A stretch of DNA of 64,000 nucleotides, taken from Duncaniella dubosii (lineage in GTDB: Bacteria; Bacteroidota; Bacteroidia; Bacteroidales; Muribaculaceae). Position numbers and translations under genes: made by a program. Numbering within the stretch: position 1 is the stretch's first letter; each line of letters starts with the position of its first letter. Below, one piece after another: positions 13,384-23,400 of this stretch. The stretch spans positions 1,178,001 through 1,242,000 of the forward strand of contig NZ_CP039396.1 in NCBI RefSeq assembly GCF_004803915.1, in the 5' to 3' direction. The notes under the pieces were generated by a model that had not been told where the DNA came from, did no database searches, and saw only the letters and a program-made list of their open reading frames with translations.

Positions 13384-14400
13384 TTACTTCGGGAACACCT
13401 TATGCCACAGCCCGAGGATATCAAGTGAAGAGCTTCGGGCATTGAACAGGATATCGACAATCTGACGGTGTTCCTCCGTCGCGTTTATCTTTGTTGCCTT
13501 GTGGAGCATGGTGTTGAGCAGATGGATGCCTTTTTCTTTCATCGCATTGACACGCAGCATAGCCTCTCCGAGCGAGATTGATAGCTGTAGCTGTTTCAGG
13601 GTAAATTCAGGCTCGATTTTTGTGAGATATTTCAATGCTCTGGTATAATACTGCATGGCCTCTCTGTGACGGCCCATCTGAGCAAGAGTGTCCCCTTCAG
13701 ATTTGATAGAGTCGACAAGACGTCCCGTTGCCTCGCTGACCCCTGAATTGACAAGCTGGAGATAGGTCGATGTCGCCACCTGATAGTGGGCGAGAAGCTC
13801 AGCCTGTTTCACCCGGTTGCGATAGGTGGCTGTAGTCGCATTCAGAGCCATGACATGCGGTGTGGCATAGCGTTCGGGATTCGTCTTTGCCAGACGCTCA
13901 TAAATTTTCAGAGCCTTTGACAGCTCACGCTCTGCCTGCTTGTATTCCTTGCGCCGGGTATGTAGGAAAGCGATGTCATAGAGAAGAGCGCCGAGTATCT
14001 GCAAAAAAGGATCATCCTTTCTCTTGGCCTCCTGCGACAGCAGAGTGAGTGTCGACGCGGCCGACGACATTGCCGACTCCATGTCGTCTTTTTCAATAAA
14101 CAGAGCCGTCAGAATCTGCATCAGGGCGGCATGAATATCGAGCAGATGGCGGTCGTTCTCGCCCGAACGGGTAATCAGGGCATCGATTTCCTCAAGTCCT
14201 CTGATTGCACGGTCGATTTCACCGCTTCCCACCATCTCGATTGCGGTGGAACGCAGAAAATCATAGGCCGTATCGAATTCAACCTCACCTATGGCATGGC
14301 GTAGTTCCGACATCGAACGGTTGCGCCTCACGAGCGCACGCAGTGAAGAAATATCTGTGGTCGGTTTGGCGAACACATCTTCAAGAGAAATAGCTTTCAT
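13384..14400 (-). CDS. Uncharacterised TPR-like helical protein
   Basis: A 338-residue, probably cytoplasmic protein without signal peptide or membrane segment. It is almost entirely predicted helix. TPR-like spacing is visible in ALLYDIAFLHTRRKEYKQAE (about residues 160-180) and in the GRHREAMQYYTRALKYL segment (about 245-262). I do not recognise a catalytic domain, so a scaffolding role is the most that can be inferred. It sits between the PfkB-like gene (40 bases upstream) and ribH (60 bases downstream) and is probably cotranscribed with them. A gene-specific function cannot be given. Confidence 0.75.
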   Translation of the reverse strand: MKAISLEDVFAKPTTDISSLRALVRRNRSMSELRHAIGEVEFDTAYDFLRSTAIEMVGSGEIDRAIRGLEEIDALITRSGENDRHLLDIHAALMQILTALFIEKDDMESAMSSAASTLTLLSQEAKRKDDPFLQILGALLYDIAFLHTRRKEYKQAERELSKALKIYERLAKTNPERYATPHVMALNATTATYRNRVKQAELLAHYQVATSTYLQLVNSGVSEATGRLVDSIKSEGDTLAQMGRHREAMQYYTRALKYLTKIEPEFTLKQLQLSISLGEAMLRVNAMKEKGIHLLNTMLHKATKINATEEHRQIVDILFNARSSSLDILGLWHKVFPK

Positions 14401-14440
14401 CTTTTTTCCTTAATGCAGAAATGTGGTTCGTTTAGAGGCT

Positions 14441-15304
14441 TCAATGGATGCAGGGATGGCTGATAGCGGAGGCAAGCTCACTGTGGGCAGTCTCGTTTCC
14501 GTATTCCATAATCTCGTCGGCATCACGTTTTCCTTCCGTCAGTGCGCGGACAATACCGGCAAGCGCTCCTGCGCTCCACTGGAAATCCGTATTGTCGCTC
14601 GGATGGCATTCCTTCATCCAGCTTTTGTCGCCGTCGAAGAAACGCATGATTTTGGCAGCAGGCTCAAGATCAAGAAAACGCGGACAATAGAAGTGTATAT
14701 GGTCCTTGAATATTGAGTCAATGTCATGGTCGGGGAATATAGCCGCGATTTCGTCATTTCTGGCCACGACAAGATCGGCAAGTTCGAGACAATCGAAAAC
14801 CGAAGGCATCACCCTTGTGATGCGAGGCACCTGATGCCATTCGAAGTATGGCAGATATACGAGATATGCCTTACGGCTCTTGGCATGCTTCAGCAGATCG
14901 ATGACGCGGGAATGGTTACGGGCCTCAAGAGCCATATATGAACCGTAGACGACAATGTCGCCTTCGTCAATGCGTGGCCACAGAGCGTTGACCGGCTCTT
15001 TTGGATAATCCTTGTGGTCAACCGCCGTCGATTTGTCATTTCCTGCAAATACTCTCACAGGGCTGACTCCTTCAGAGAAACGGTCGACAGAATCAGTCCC
15101 GACGTTTGCCTTGCGTAGATAGTCAATGATGTGGTCGCCGACAGTTCCGTCGGCGGCTTCCCCGACCCAGATGGTCGGAAGCCCCATTTGTCCGTCAAGC
15201 ACAGCTGCATTAACAGCCCAGTCGCCCACGCCGGTATCGGCGTGACCGTCGGCACACAACGAAACGTTGAGTGCCAGTTCTCCAATGTAGATAGTCTTGT
15301 TCAT
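14441..15304 (-). CDS. PfkB-like sugar kinase lacking the GAGD motif
   Basis: A 287-residue ribokinase/PfkB-fold protein. The N-terminal half fits the family: GELALNVSL, the GVGDWAVNAAVLDGQMG block corresponding to the GGxxxNxA substrate site, and the WVGEAADGTVGDHI strand. In the C-terminal half, where active members carry the anion-hole and catalytic-base motif GAGD, this protein reads TDFQWSAGALAG, with no Asp in the usual place. It may be a pseudokinase or use a shifted Asp (the one in TDFQW). It overlaps the SIS-domain gene upstream by 4 bases, so the two proteins are made together and probably act on related sugar phosphates. Confidence 0.78.
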   Translation of the reverse strand: MNKTIYIGELALNVSLCADGHADTGVGDWAVNAAVLDGQMGLPTIWVGEAADGTVGDHIIDYLRKANVGTDSVDRFSEGVSPVRVFAGNDKSTAVDHKDYPKEPVNALWPRIDEGDIVVYGSYMALEARNHSRVIDLLKHAKSRKAYLVYLPYFEWHQVPRITRVMPSVFDCLELADLVVARNDEIAAIFPDHDIDSIFKDHIHFYCPRFLDLEPAAKIMRFFDGDKSWMKECHPSDNTDFQWSAGALAGIVRALTEGKRDADEIMEYGNETAHSELASAISHPCIH

Positions 15305-15924
15305 ATATTATCTGCTTCATTTCGAGATTTGAAACCGAGGAAACCGCCATGATGACGTTTTGCATAATCCTCGGCTGTAAAGCTTGTCCGACGGGTGACA
15401 TTGACCACAAGCACATCGCCAATGACGCTCATGACCGTCGTCGACGTGGTGGGTGTAAGCCCTAACGGACACACCTCTTCAGCACCACCCGTCAAAAGTG
15501 TAACGTCTGCGACCCGTGTAAGTTCACTTTCAGCACGGCCGGTAACCGCGATCACAGGAATTGCCGGATAGAGACGCCGGGCGAGTGTCACAAGCTCGAT
15601 GACTTCACGAGTAGAACCGGAATTCGACACAAGGAGCAAAATGTCGTCGGGCTGCAGCACACCGATGTCGCCATGCTGCGCCTCGCTCGGATGGAGACTC
15701 ACAGCCGGAGTTCCGGTCGAGGAAAACTTTGTCGCGATATTCAGGGCGATCTGCCCTGCCTTGCCCATCCCCGAGGCCACAAGCTTTCCTCCGCGACGGT
15801 GTACATGTTCGAGGATAAGCCCTACGGCCTTGTCGTAGGCGTCGCTGTATGGAATCGCGTGAAGCGCACGGGCCTCTGCCTCTACTATCTGCCTCATCGA
15901 CTCCTCTATGCTGAGTTGATGCAT
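15301..15924 (-). CDS. SIS-domain sugar isomerase, probable arabinose-5-phosphate isomerase
   Basis: Single SIS domain of 207 residues, resembling KdsD/GutQ without the CBS pair. Such enzymes convert ribulose-5-P to arabinose-5-P for Kdo, a lipopolysaccharide sugar; CBS-free forms are known in Bacteroides. Visible blocks are VASGMGKAGQIA, FSSTGTPAVSLHPSEAQHGDIG and the LVSNSGSTREV phosphate loop, plus GLTPTTSTTVM near the C-terminus, all typical of arabinose-5-P isomerases. It is the first gene of the minus-strand run and overlaps the PfkB-like gene by 4 bases. The specific substrate is inferred from these motifs, not proven. Confidence 0.82.
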   Translation of the reverse strand: MHQLSIEESMRQIVEAEARALHAIPYSDAYDKAVGLILEHVHRRGGKLVASGMGKAGQIALNIATKFSSTGTPAVSLHPSEAQHGDIGVLQPDDILLLVSNSGSTREVIELVTLARRLYPAIPVIAVTGRAESELTRVADVTLLTGGAEEVCPLGLTPTTSTTVMSVIGDVLVVNVTRRTSFTAEDYAKRHHGGFLGFKSRNEADNI

Positions 15925-16165
15925 TGACTTTTGGGTTACCTTATCTAACTTAATAAAATTGTGCTTTTATTGAAAACTCGGAGCGTGTTTACCACCTGTT
16001 TCTGTCATGATTCCAGAGTGAGTTTCCTATACTGTTTTTATTCTCCTGAAAAAGTTGTCGCAACGACTTTCCGGAAATAACATACAAACCCGGACAACTC
16101 TGAAAATTCAACGTCGAAAAAAAGTAAACCGACTCCCGGAAGCCTGTAAGCGGTGCTTCTCCCTG

Positions 16166-16173
16166 CAAATGTA
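16166..16173 (-). promoter_or_regulatory. -7 box for the SIS/PfkB/TPR/ribH run
   Basis: On the minus strand the sequence reads TACATTTG, with TTTG at 16194-16197 exactly 20 bases upstream: a good -33/-7 pair. It implies a leader of about 235 nt before the gene at 15924. That leader (15925-16165) contains a GTTG-CAAC mini-hairpin but no gene I can support. Confidence 0.65.
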
Positions 16174-16214
16174 CGGATTTTAACCTAACCCTACAAACTA
16201 AACGGATTTTTTTG

Positions 16215-16222
16215 TAATTTTG
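16215..16222 (+). promoter_or_regulatory. -7 box upstream of dapB
   Basis: TAATTTTG matches TAnnTTTG 23 bases before the dapB ATG, giving a short leader. It is back to back with the minus-strand promoter at 16166-16173. Confidence 0.7.
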
Positions 16223-16245
16223 CACTTTATGTTAATTATAAAATT

Positions 16246-17036
16246 ATGAAAATCGCTCTAATAGGATATGGAAAGATGGGACATGCGATTGAGCGCATAG
16301 CCCGCGAACGGGGTCATGAAATAGTCTCGATTATAGATGTCGACAACAACGCTGACATCGACAGCGACGCATTCGCCTCGGCTGATGCTGCAATAGAATT
16401 CACCACTCCGGCAACCGCCCCCGACAATGTGATGCGCGCCGCAGCCGCAGGTGTGCCTGTTATATGCGGCTCTACAGGATGGGCGTCCCGGCGCGAAGAA
16501 GTCGAGAAACGTGTCAGCGAACTCGACGGCGCTCTTCTTGCCTCAAGCAACTTTTCAATCGGTGTCAATGTTTTCAATATCGTCAACCGTAAGCTCGCAG
16601 CACTGATGAGCCATCTCCCGCAATATATGCCACACATGTATGAGACTCACCACGTCCACAAGCTTGACCATCCGTCAGGTACAGCCATCACACTCGCCGA
16701 AGGCATCATCGCTGATAACAGCCGGATCAACTCTTGGCCGACGAAGGCATCGTGTGGATTGACGAGAACAACGCCTCCATGACCCCGCAGGAAATCGAAG
16801 CCACTATAGAGAAACCAGCGATGGATACCGACGCACTCCCCGTGCTCAGTTTCCGTGAAGGCGAAGTCCCCGGGACACACACCATCGACTGGGATTCTGC
16901 CGTCGACTGCATTTCAATCACCCACCGCGCAAAAAGCCGCGACGGTTTCGCACTTGGCGCGGTAATGGCAGCCGAATGGATCGCAGGACGCAAAGGAATC
17001 TTCACCATTGAGACCATGATGGAGGAACTGCTCTAA
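16246..17036 (+). CDS. dapB: 4-hydroxy-tetrahydrodipicolinate reductase, one frameshift
   Basis: Reduces 4-hydroxy-tetrahydrodipicolinate with NAD(P)H on the way to diaminopimelate and lysine. The Rossmann motif GYGKMGHAI is at about residues 7-15, followed by STGW and the catalytic/substrate block ETHHVHKLDHPSGTA. The frame breaks near 16733: one missing T restores DNSRINSLADEGIVW, and the following frame finishes the protein with ITHRAKSRDGFALGA. The restored length of 263 residues is normal. lepB follows after 91 bases, a common Bacteroidales arrangement. The indel is probably an assembly error. Confidence 0.94.
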
Positions 17037-17127
17037 AAACAAGCCGTAATCCCCAAAACCACAACAGACCTCTCCCCTTTTCTGCAACATAAACTTCAAT
17101 CCTCTTTTCCCAGACCTGAATTCTGCA

Positions 17128-18597
17128 ATGACAATGACAACCGATTCCCGACAGGAAGCAAAAAGCTTTACCGACGATTTTATCCGCCGTGTCAAAGCCA
17201 ACCGCAAAACACGCTGGATACGATTCGCCCTCGTGTCGCTCTTATTTTTTCTATGGGTGGCATGGCTCGGAAGCTGGTGGGTGCTTATCTTCTGGTTTCT
17301 TCTATTTGACATCTACATCACCGGCTATATCCCTCTGACATGGTGGAAAAGCTCTAAAAATCCCGTTGTACGCGGAATCATGAGCTGGGTGGATGCCATA
17401 GTCTATGCCCTTATACTCGTATATTTCGTATTTACGTTCATAGGACAGAACTATCAGATACCATCCTCGTCGCTTGAAAAGTCACTGCTTGTCGGCGATT
17501 ATCTGTGGGTCAACAAGATGGCCTATGGGCAGAGAGTCCCGATGACCCCGGTCCATTTCCCCTTGGTACAGAACACGTTCCCAATCATCAATACCAAGTC
17601 ATATCTCGAATCACCCCAGTGGGAATACAAACGTCTCAAAGGATTCGGCAATGTGAAGCGTGGCGACATCGTAGTGTTCAACTTCCCGGCGGGAGACACT
17701 GTTGCAGTCAAAGTCCAGAATCCCGACTACTACACTCTCGTCAAAATGTATGGCCGTGATGCCATCTACAACAATCCTCAGACTTTCGGCGAGGTTATTT
17801 ACCGGCCGGTCGACCGCAGAGAAAACTATGTGAAACGCTGCGTAGGTCTGCCGGGCGACAGAATCAAAATTGTCGACGGTGTGATCTATATAAACGGGGA
17901 AGCTATGAAACAGCCTGAAAACGTCCAGTTCAACTACTACTTCCAGATGAAAAAGGGAAGCATGTCGGAGGCTGACTGGAATGAACTCGGAATCTCTGTC
18001 GATGACCGTCATGAAGTCCCTGTCACAGCTGAAGATGTCCCCGGACTGCGGTCTCTCGGTTTCACCGTGAATCCCGACGGATCTGTGCCCTCAATCTACG
18101 CATCGCCTCTCACCCCGGCCATGATTGAAGCGCTCAACAGCAATCCGAATATCGCAAAACTGATGAAAATGCCCGCTCCGAAGGGCGAACCGCTCTATCC
18201 GGACATCGTAAGCGAAGACTGGACACGTGCCGACTACGGCGAACTGTGGATTCCAAAGAAAGGTGCAAGCCTTAAGATGGGACCGCGGGCATGGCAGATA
18301 TACGGACGCGTAATCCGTGACTACGAAGGCAATCACGATGCTCAGTTCCGCGACGGTAAACTCTACATCAACGGTCAACCGCAAGACAGCTATACGTTCA
18401 AGATGGACTACTATTTCATGATGGGCGACAACCGTGACAACTCGCTCGACTCACGTTACTGGGGCTTCGTTCCCGAAGATCACATAGTCGGCCGTCCCGA
18501 AAGAGTGCTTATCTCATTCGACAAGGACAAATCCATTCTGAACGGCGGCATCCGCTGGAACAGAATCTTCCGTGAGGCCAACGTCGATAAATATTAA
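17128..18597 (+). CDS. lepB: Signal peptidase I, long form
   Basis: Membrane serine protease that removes signal peptides from exported proteins. The N-terminus has two to three hydrophobic segments (about residues 30-62 and 86-108). Box B IPSSSLEKSL holds the catalytic Ser at about residue 114, and the catalytic Lys is in NYVKRCVGLPGD at about residue 235. Box E reads MGDNRDNSLDSRYWG. With 489 residues it is much longer than the E. coli enzyme because of a large insertion between boxes D and E (about residues 255-415), a known Bacteroidetes trait. It lies between dapB and a WbqC-family gene. Confidence 0.95.
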   Translation: MTMTTDSRQEAKSFTDDFIRRVKANRKTRWIRFALVSLLFFLWVAWLGSWWVLIFWFLLFDIYITGYIPLTWWKSSKNPVVRGIMSWVDAIVYALILVYFVFTFIGQNYQIPSSSLEKSLLVGDYLWVNKMAYGQRVPMTPVHFPLVQNTFPIINTKSYLESPQWEYKRLKGFGNVKRGDIVVFNFPAGDTVAVKVQNPDYYTLVKMYGRDAIYNNPQTFGEVIYRPVDRRENYVKRCVGLPGDRIKIVDGVIYINGEAMKQPENVQFNYYFQMKKGSMSEADWNELGISVDDRHEVPVTAEDVPGLRSLGFTVNPDGSVPSIYASPLTPAMIEALNSNPNIAKLMKMPAPKGEPLYPDIVSEDWTRADYGELWIPKKGASLKMGPRAWQIYGRVIRDYEGNHDAQFRDGKLYINGQPQDSYTFKMDYYFMMGDNRDNSLDSRYWGFVPEDHIVGRPERVLISFDKDKSILNGGIRWNRIFREANVDKY

Positions 18598-18627
18598 TCC
18601 TCTGTCCGCTCCACGTCTCTGATTCTG

Positions 18628-19289
18628 ATGGAAAACAAAACTATCACCGGCAATATCACAGTGCTCCCTCCCGTATTCTGCGGGTCAGTGGAGCACTATG
18701 TGAATGTCAGTGCAGCCGAAACTACAGCCGTTGACTGGAAGAGGCGTTTCGACAAACGGTTCAAGGTCACACATCGTTTTGCAATCGCCGACACACGCGG
18801 ACGGCTCGAACTGACCGTTCCTATAGCCAAACCGCCGAGCAGCCAATGCTGCTGGGGGGATATTGAAATATCAACCCACGGCAACTGGTGGGATATCCAT
18901 CGTATCTCCCTTGAAAGCGCCTACGGCCGTACACCATTTTTCGAGTATTACGCAGATTCGCTGCTCCCGATGCTGACTGCCGGAGTCGAGGAGCGCTTTC
19001 CGCTTCTGAAGAATCTCTCAGACGCATGGACGGATGGATAAGAAACAGACTGATGTTGCCATTGCCGGTTGACATATCAGCTGCCGGAGAAACCATCTCT
19101 CCGCTTACTGCCCCCATTAAACCCGGACGGACTGACACTGAATGTGAAACGCATGACCTACCTCATTACTGGCAGGTGCGTGCCGACAAAATCGGTTTCA
19201 TCAGTAATCTTTCTGTTCTCGACCTGATCTTCAACCTCGGCCCGGAAGCCGTAATATATCTTGATCGCGTAGCCGGACGAGAATTCTGA
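18628..19289 (+). CDS. WbqC-family protein, one frameshift
   Basis: Restored length about 220 residues. The first frame ends in YGRTPFFEYYADSLLPML, and the second carries HYWQVRADKIGFISNLSVLDLIFNLGPE. Both blocks are typical of WbqC-like proteins, a family tied to surface-polysaccharide or glycan loci whose precise reaction is unsettled. The frame changes by one missing base between about 19015 and 19035, and the two ORFs overlap there. It starts 30 bases after lepB, so dapB-lepB-wbqC probably form one transcript. Family membership is well supported; function is only a guess from the family name. Confidence 0.85.
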
Positions 19290-19384
19290 AAGTTCCCTAT
19301 TCCTTGCTTCTCCTCAACTCCAAAAACATCCCCTACACCCCCTTAACACATCTCACATAAACTAACGTCAAATTTATAAACGCC

Positions 19385-20337
19385 ATGAGAGTCATCGACC
19401 ATCTCAGATCCAATCCCGGCTCTACAGCATTCTCGTTCGAGATTCTTCCTCCGATCAAGGGCAACAGCATCCTCAAAGTCTACAACATCATAGACAAACT
19501 GCGTGAATTTGAGCCCAAATACATCAACATCACCTCCCATCGCAGCGAGATGATATTCAAAGAGATGCCCGACGGTTCATTCCGCCCTCAAAAGATGCGC
19601 AAACGGCCCGGATCAGTAGCAATAGCCTCGGCCATACAGAATAAATACGGGATTACAGCTGTCCCACATATCATCTGCAAAGGTTTCACACGTGAAGAGA
19701 CGGAATATGCTCTGATTGACCTCAATTTTCTCGGTGTCCACGACCTTCTTCTTCTCCGCGGCGACACAAAGGGGCCCGAAAAATCCGATGATCCGGCTAA
19801 GATAAACCTCCATGCCACCGACCTCCAGCAACAGGTCAACAATTTCAATCTCGGCATATATGCCGACGGAGAGAGATTCGAAGCCAATGAGACACCATTT
19901 TCCTATGGCATGGCCTGCTACCCGGAAAAACATGAAGAAGCGCCAAATATGGAATCAGACATCTACTATGCCAAACAGAAAGTAGATGCGGGCGCAGACT
20001 ATCTTGTCACCCAGATGTTTTTCGACAATGAAAAATACTACGCATATGTCAAGCGTTGCCGAAAGGCCGGCATAACCGTCCCCATCATTCCGGAATCAAG
20101 CCAATTGTATTTAAAAACCAGCTCAATGTCCTCCCGAAAATTTTCCGCTCAGAAATTCCTGAGCCGCTCGCTGCCGAACTGCGCGGATGCGAATCAGACG
20201 CTCAGGTCAAAGAAGTAGGAATCGAATGGTGCATAGCCCAATGTCGCGACCTTATGGCGAATGGCGTGCCAAGTCTACATTTCTATACCCTTATGGCCTC
20301 CGACTCCGTGCGCCGCATCGCACAGGCAATCTATTAG
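19385..20337 (+). CDS. metF: Methylenetetrahydrofolate reductase, one frameshift
   Basis: FAD enzyme reducing 5,10-methylene-THF to 5-methyl-THF for methionine synthesis. Visible marks are FSFEILPP with the catalytic Glu, the HIICKGFTREE strand, DLLLLRGDTKG, and QMFFDNEKYYAY. The frame breaks at about 20092-20094: one missing G restores VPIIPGIKPIVFKNQLN and the family C-terminus VPSLHFYTLM. Restored length is about 317 residues, normal for MetF. It has an intergenic gap of 95 bases upstream and a strong bidirectional terminator downstream. Confidence 0.94.
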
Positions 20338-20357
20338 GACTACGGTATTACAAAAAC

Positions 20358-20425
20358 AACAGACCTGCTGTTCCCGGTCATAGGAAACAATTCCGAACCG
20401 GTTGAACAGCAGGTCTGTTATTTTT
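20358..20425. terminator. Bidirectional terminator between metF and the pectinase gene
   Basis: Perfect 15-bp stem, 20358-20372 with 20405-20419, with T runs on the right (+ strand) and, as A runs, on the left (- strand). The flanking genes converge on it. Confidence 0.88.
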
Positions 20426-20449
20426 ACCGTCGCTCAGGGCGAAGCGATA

Positions 20450-23400
20450 TTAACGCTTGACCTTGAGGACTACGGGTGTAATGCTGTCAGAGCTGATGCG
20501 CAGGAGATAAACTGAGTTGTTGAGATGTTCGAGCGAAGTTTCTCCGCCTCTGATCTTCATCATATCGACCATACGGCCGTCAAGGCCATAGATTTCAAGA
20601 AGAGCGCCATCGGCCTCATAGCCGGTAAGCAGTCTGTGGGAAACCGGGTCATAGACAACTTCGGTAGAAACCAACACTTTGTCAATTCCGCTCGTCTGGA
20701 AGTCATTCGTAAGGACTTCGCCCATGAGTGAGCTGAGGTATACCTCAAGAGCTGTGTAGCCTTCAGAATTCACACGATTGTTGTCTGCCACGTTCGGGTC
20801 AAGATTGTTGGCCTTTTCCCATTCGTCAGGCATACCGTCACCGTCACTGTCTACAGGCACTGTATAGTTCCCGTCATATTCAAAGAAGCCTTCGACATCA
20901 TTCTCTGTGTCAATAATGCCATTGTTTCCATTCGATGCCTTACCATCGCGAACCTCAGTGGCGACACGTCTTTCCACCGCGTCACGGTTGATTGTTCCGG
21001 CCTTCTCGACCACAGTCTTGAAGGCTTCTTCGGCACTTTCGATTTCATAAAGCATATATTCTTCAGGGACATACTGTCCGAGCGGGCTGACGACACTGTA
21101 TTTATACCACGGAGTCTTTGTCACAATGCGCTCGTCGACACGTATATCATCAAGCTTATAGGTCTCTACGGCCATACCCTTCCAGTTGTCGGCATTAGCG
21201 GCATCTATGCCCTCAGCGATATTGCCGTTTACATACCACTTGGCAGGTGCCCACGAAGTAGCGCCTTTGCGGGCATAGCTTGAATTTACAAATTCAACCC
21301 TGTTCTTATCCGATGCAGGTCCGGGCTTGTAGTAATTGTTCATGAAGTTACATTCATGGGCTGAGTTCAGACCGTTGTATGACGAAATATTGGCTGTGTT
21401 CTCGCCACCGTAGCATCCACCACGCTTACCGTAGTTATAGTTCACATTATTGATATACTCCATGAACACCACGAAGTCCTCTCCACGCGCACCATTCAGA
21501 CGGGCAGATCGCGAGTTGTTATGGGCGAGAAGATTATGATGGTATGTGGCAGGCGAACCGCCCCACTGGCAACCATATCCGCGAGCACCCTTCGAATGGC
21601 CGGCATTATAGAGGCCTTCATGAATCATCGAGTACTGCACGGTAAGGAAGTGGGAGTCGGCTGTGTTCATATTCTCTTCCACAGACCATCCGAACGAACA
21701 GTGGTCAATGATAAAATTGGCACAGTTTTCAGCGCCGAGAGCATTTACAGCGTTGATTGTACCGGCAAGGTTCTTCTGGCCGACGCGGAAACGAATATTA
21801 CGCACGATGAAGTTCTGCGAACCACCGAAGTTGACTTTATTGTGTGTGATTACAATGCCTTCGCCCGGAGCTGTCTGTCCGGCAAGAGTCCAGTTCTTGC
21901 GGTTGACACGCAAATCAGATGCAAGACGAATTTCACCGCTTACCTCAAACACAATGGTTATAGGTTCATCCTTATATTGCTGGAATGCCCAGCGCAGAGT
22001 GCCTTCCGATGTATTGTCGGCAAGGCTTGTAACCTTGACCACTTTACCGCCACGGCCACCGGTGGCATATTTACCGAAACCTTCAGCTGTCGGGAATGCG
22101 AGAGGACGCTGCGACTTGGATACCCTTACAGGGTCGGAAGTCACGCCGTGGCGTGAAACAGCAGCCACACTATAGTCAGAGGCAGAATCACCTTCCGGCA
22201 ACTCAAAATTGTTGTCAGATGTAATCTTGACAAATTTGCCGTCGCGGTAAACTATATAACCGGCCGCAGAACCGTCGCTTTCCCAAGAAAAAGCCGAGGG
22301 AGTGACAGTGAACTTTTCAGGAGCGGACACTCCGGCAAGAATGGAGGAATAATCAAACGGAACGTTCGAAGCCTTGGAGAAAAGGAATTCGGGATTCATA
22401 TATTTCTCAAATTCCTCATCGTTGGCCTGACGGCTGAACGATGCACGAGAGTCTGTAGCTATAAGATTGCCCGACGCATCGGTATTCTTATACTCATAGA
22501 GCGACGATGTGTTTTCAGCTCCGCTCCAGTCCTTCCACCCAAGTTTGTTGATGTGAGAGCCGAGACGGCATCTGATGAACATCGAACCTGATTTCTCTTT
22601 CCACGGGCGGCCGAGATAATAAGCACCTGCGGCCACACCGTCCTCAGCTGTAATATCGCAGTCGCGGAAGAAGAGACCGGCATAGAACTTGGCATCCGTA
22701 AGCTCGGGATATACCGCACGCGAGAGCGTAAGCCATGCGTCGGCCGGAGCTGTAATGTAACCGCCACCCTTCACACAAACAATCTTACAATTCTCAAACC
22801 ATTCGAGACCTCCGTCATAGATGAAATCTGTAGCACCGGAAATTGTACAGCCGGTGAAATAGCCTCGGCCACCGACGTTGGATTTATACGTATCCTGATA
22901 GCCCGACAAGATGCAGTCTTTCAGAATGTGGGCGTCAGCGCAGATATAGAGAGCCTCTGCCTGACCGACATTGCCGGAGGTGTTGCGGATGGTCAGATTT
23001 TCAGCATAGAAACGTGAAGTAAACACGTTGAGTGCCGCACAATCGGTGTATTTGTTACCTTTGTTTGCCGATCCTCTGTCAACCGACGATGTGAGAATTG
23101 TCGATTCTGCATCCTCTCCGATAAGCGAAATGAATTTATCATGCTTCTGCTTGGTCCCGCAATAAATGTTCTCGTCATAGACTCCGGGGGCTATGTAGAT
23201 GATTCCTCTGTTGCCGTCAGGCACAGCATTGATGGCAGCCTGAATGGTAGTGTAATCGCCACTGCCGTCCTGATTGACATAAAGCAGAGTGATTTCCGCG
23301 TCATCGTCGGGAGCCGGTGTTCCTGAGACATTTCCGCCATTGCCATTAAACTTTGACAGGTCGGTAAGCTCACCTACATCCCCGACAGGATTGGCCTTTG

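Noticed and set aside
15989..16225. 78-residue minus-strand ORF upstream of the SIS gene
   Set aside because: It covers the promoter and the dapB leader, shows no family motif, and has no supporting start context.
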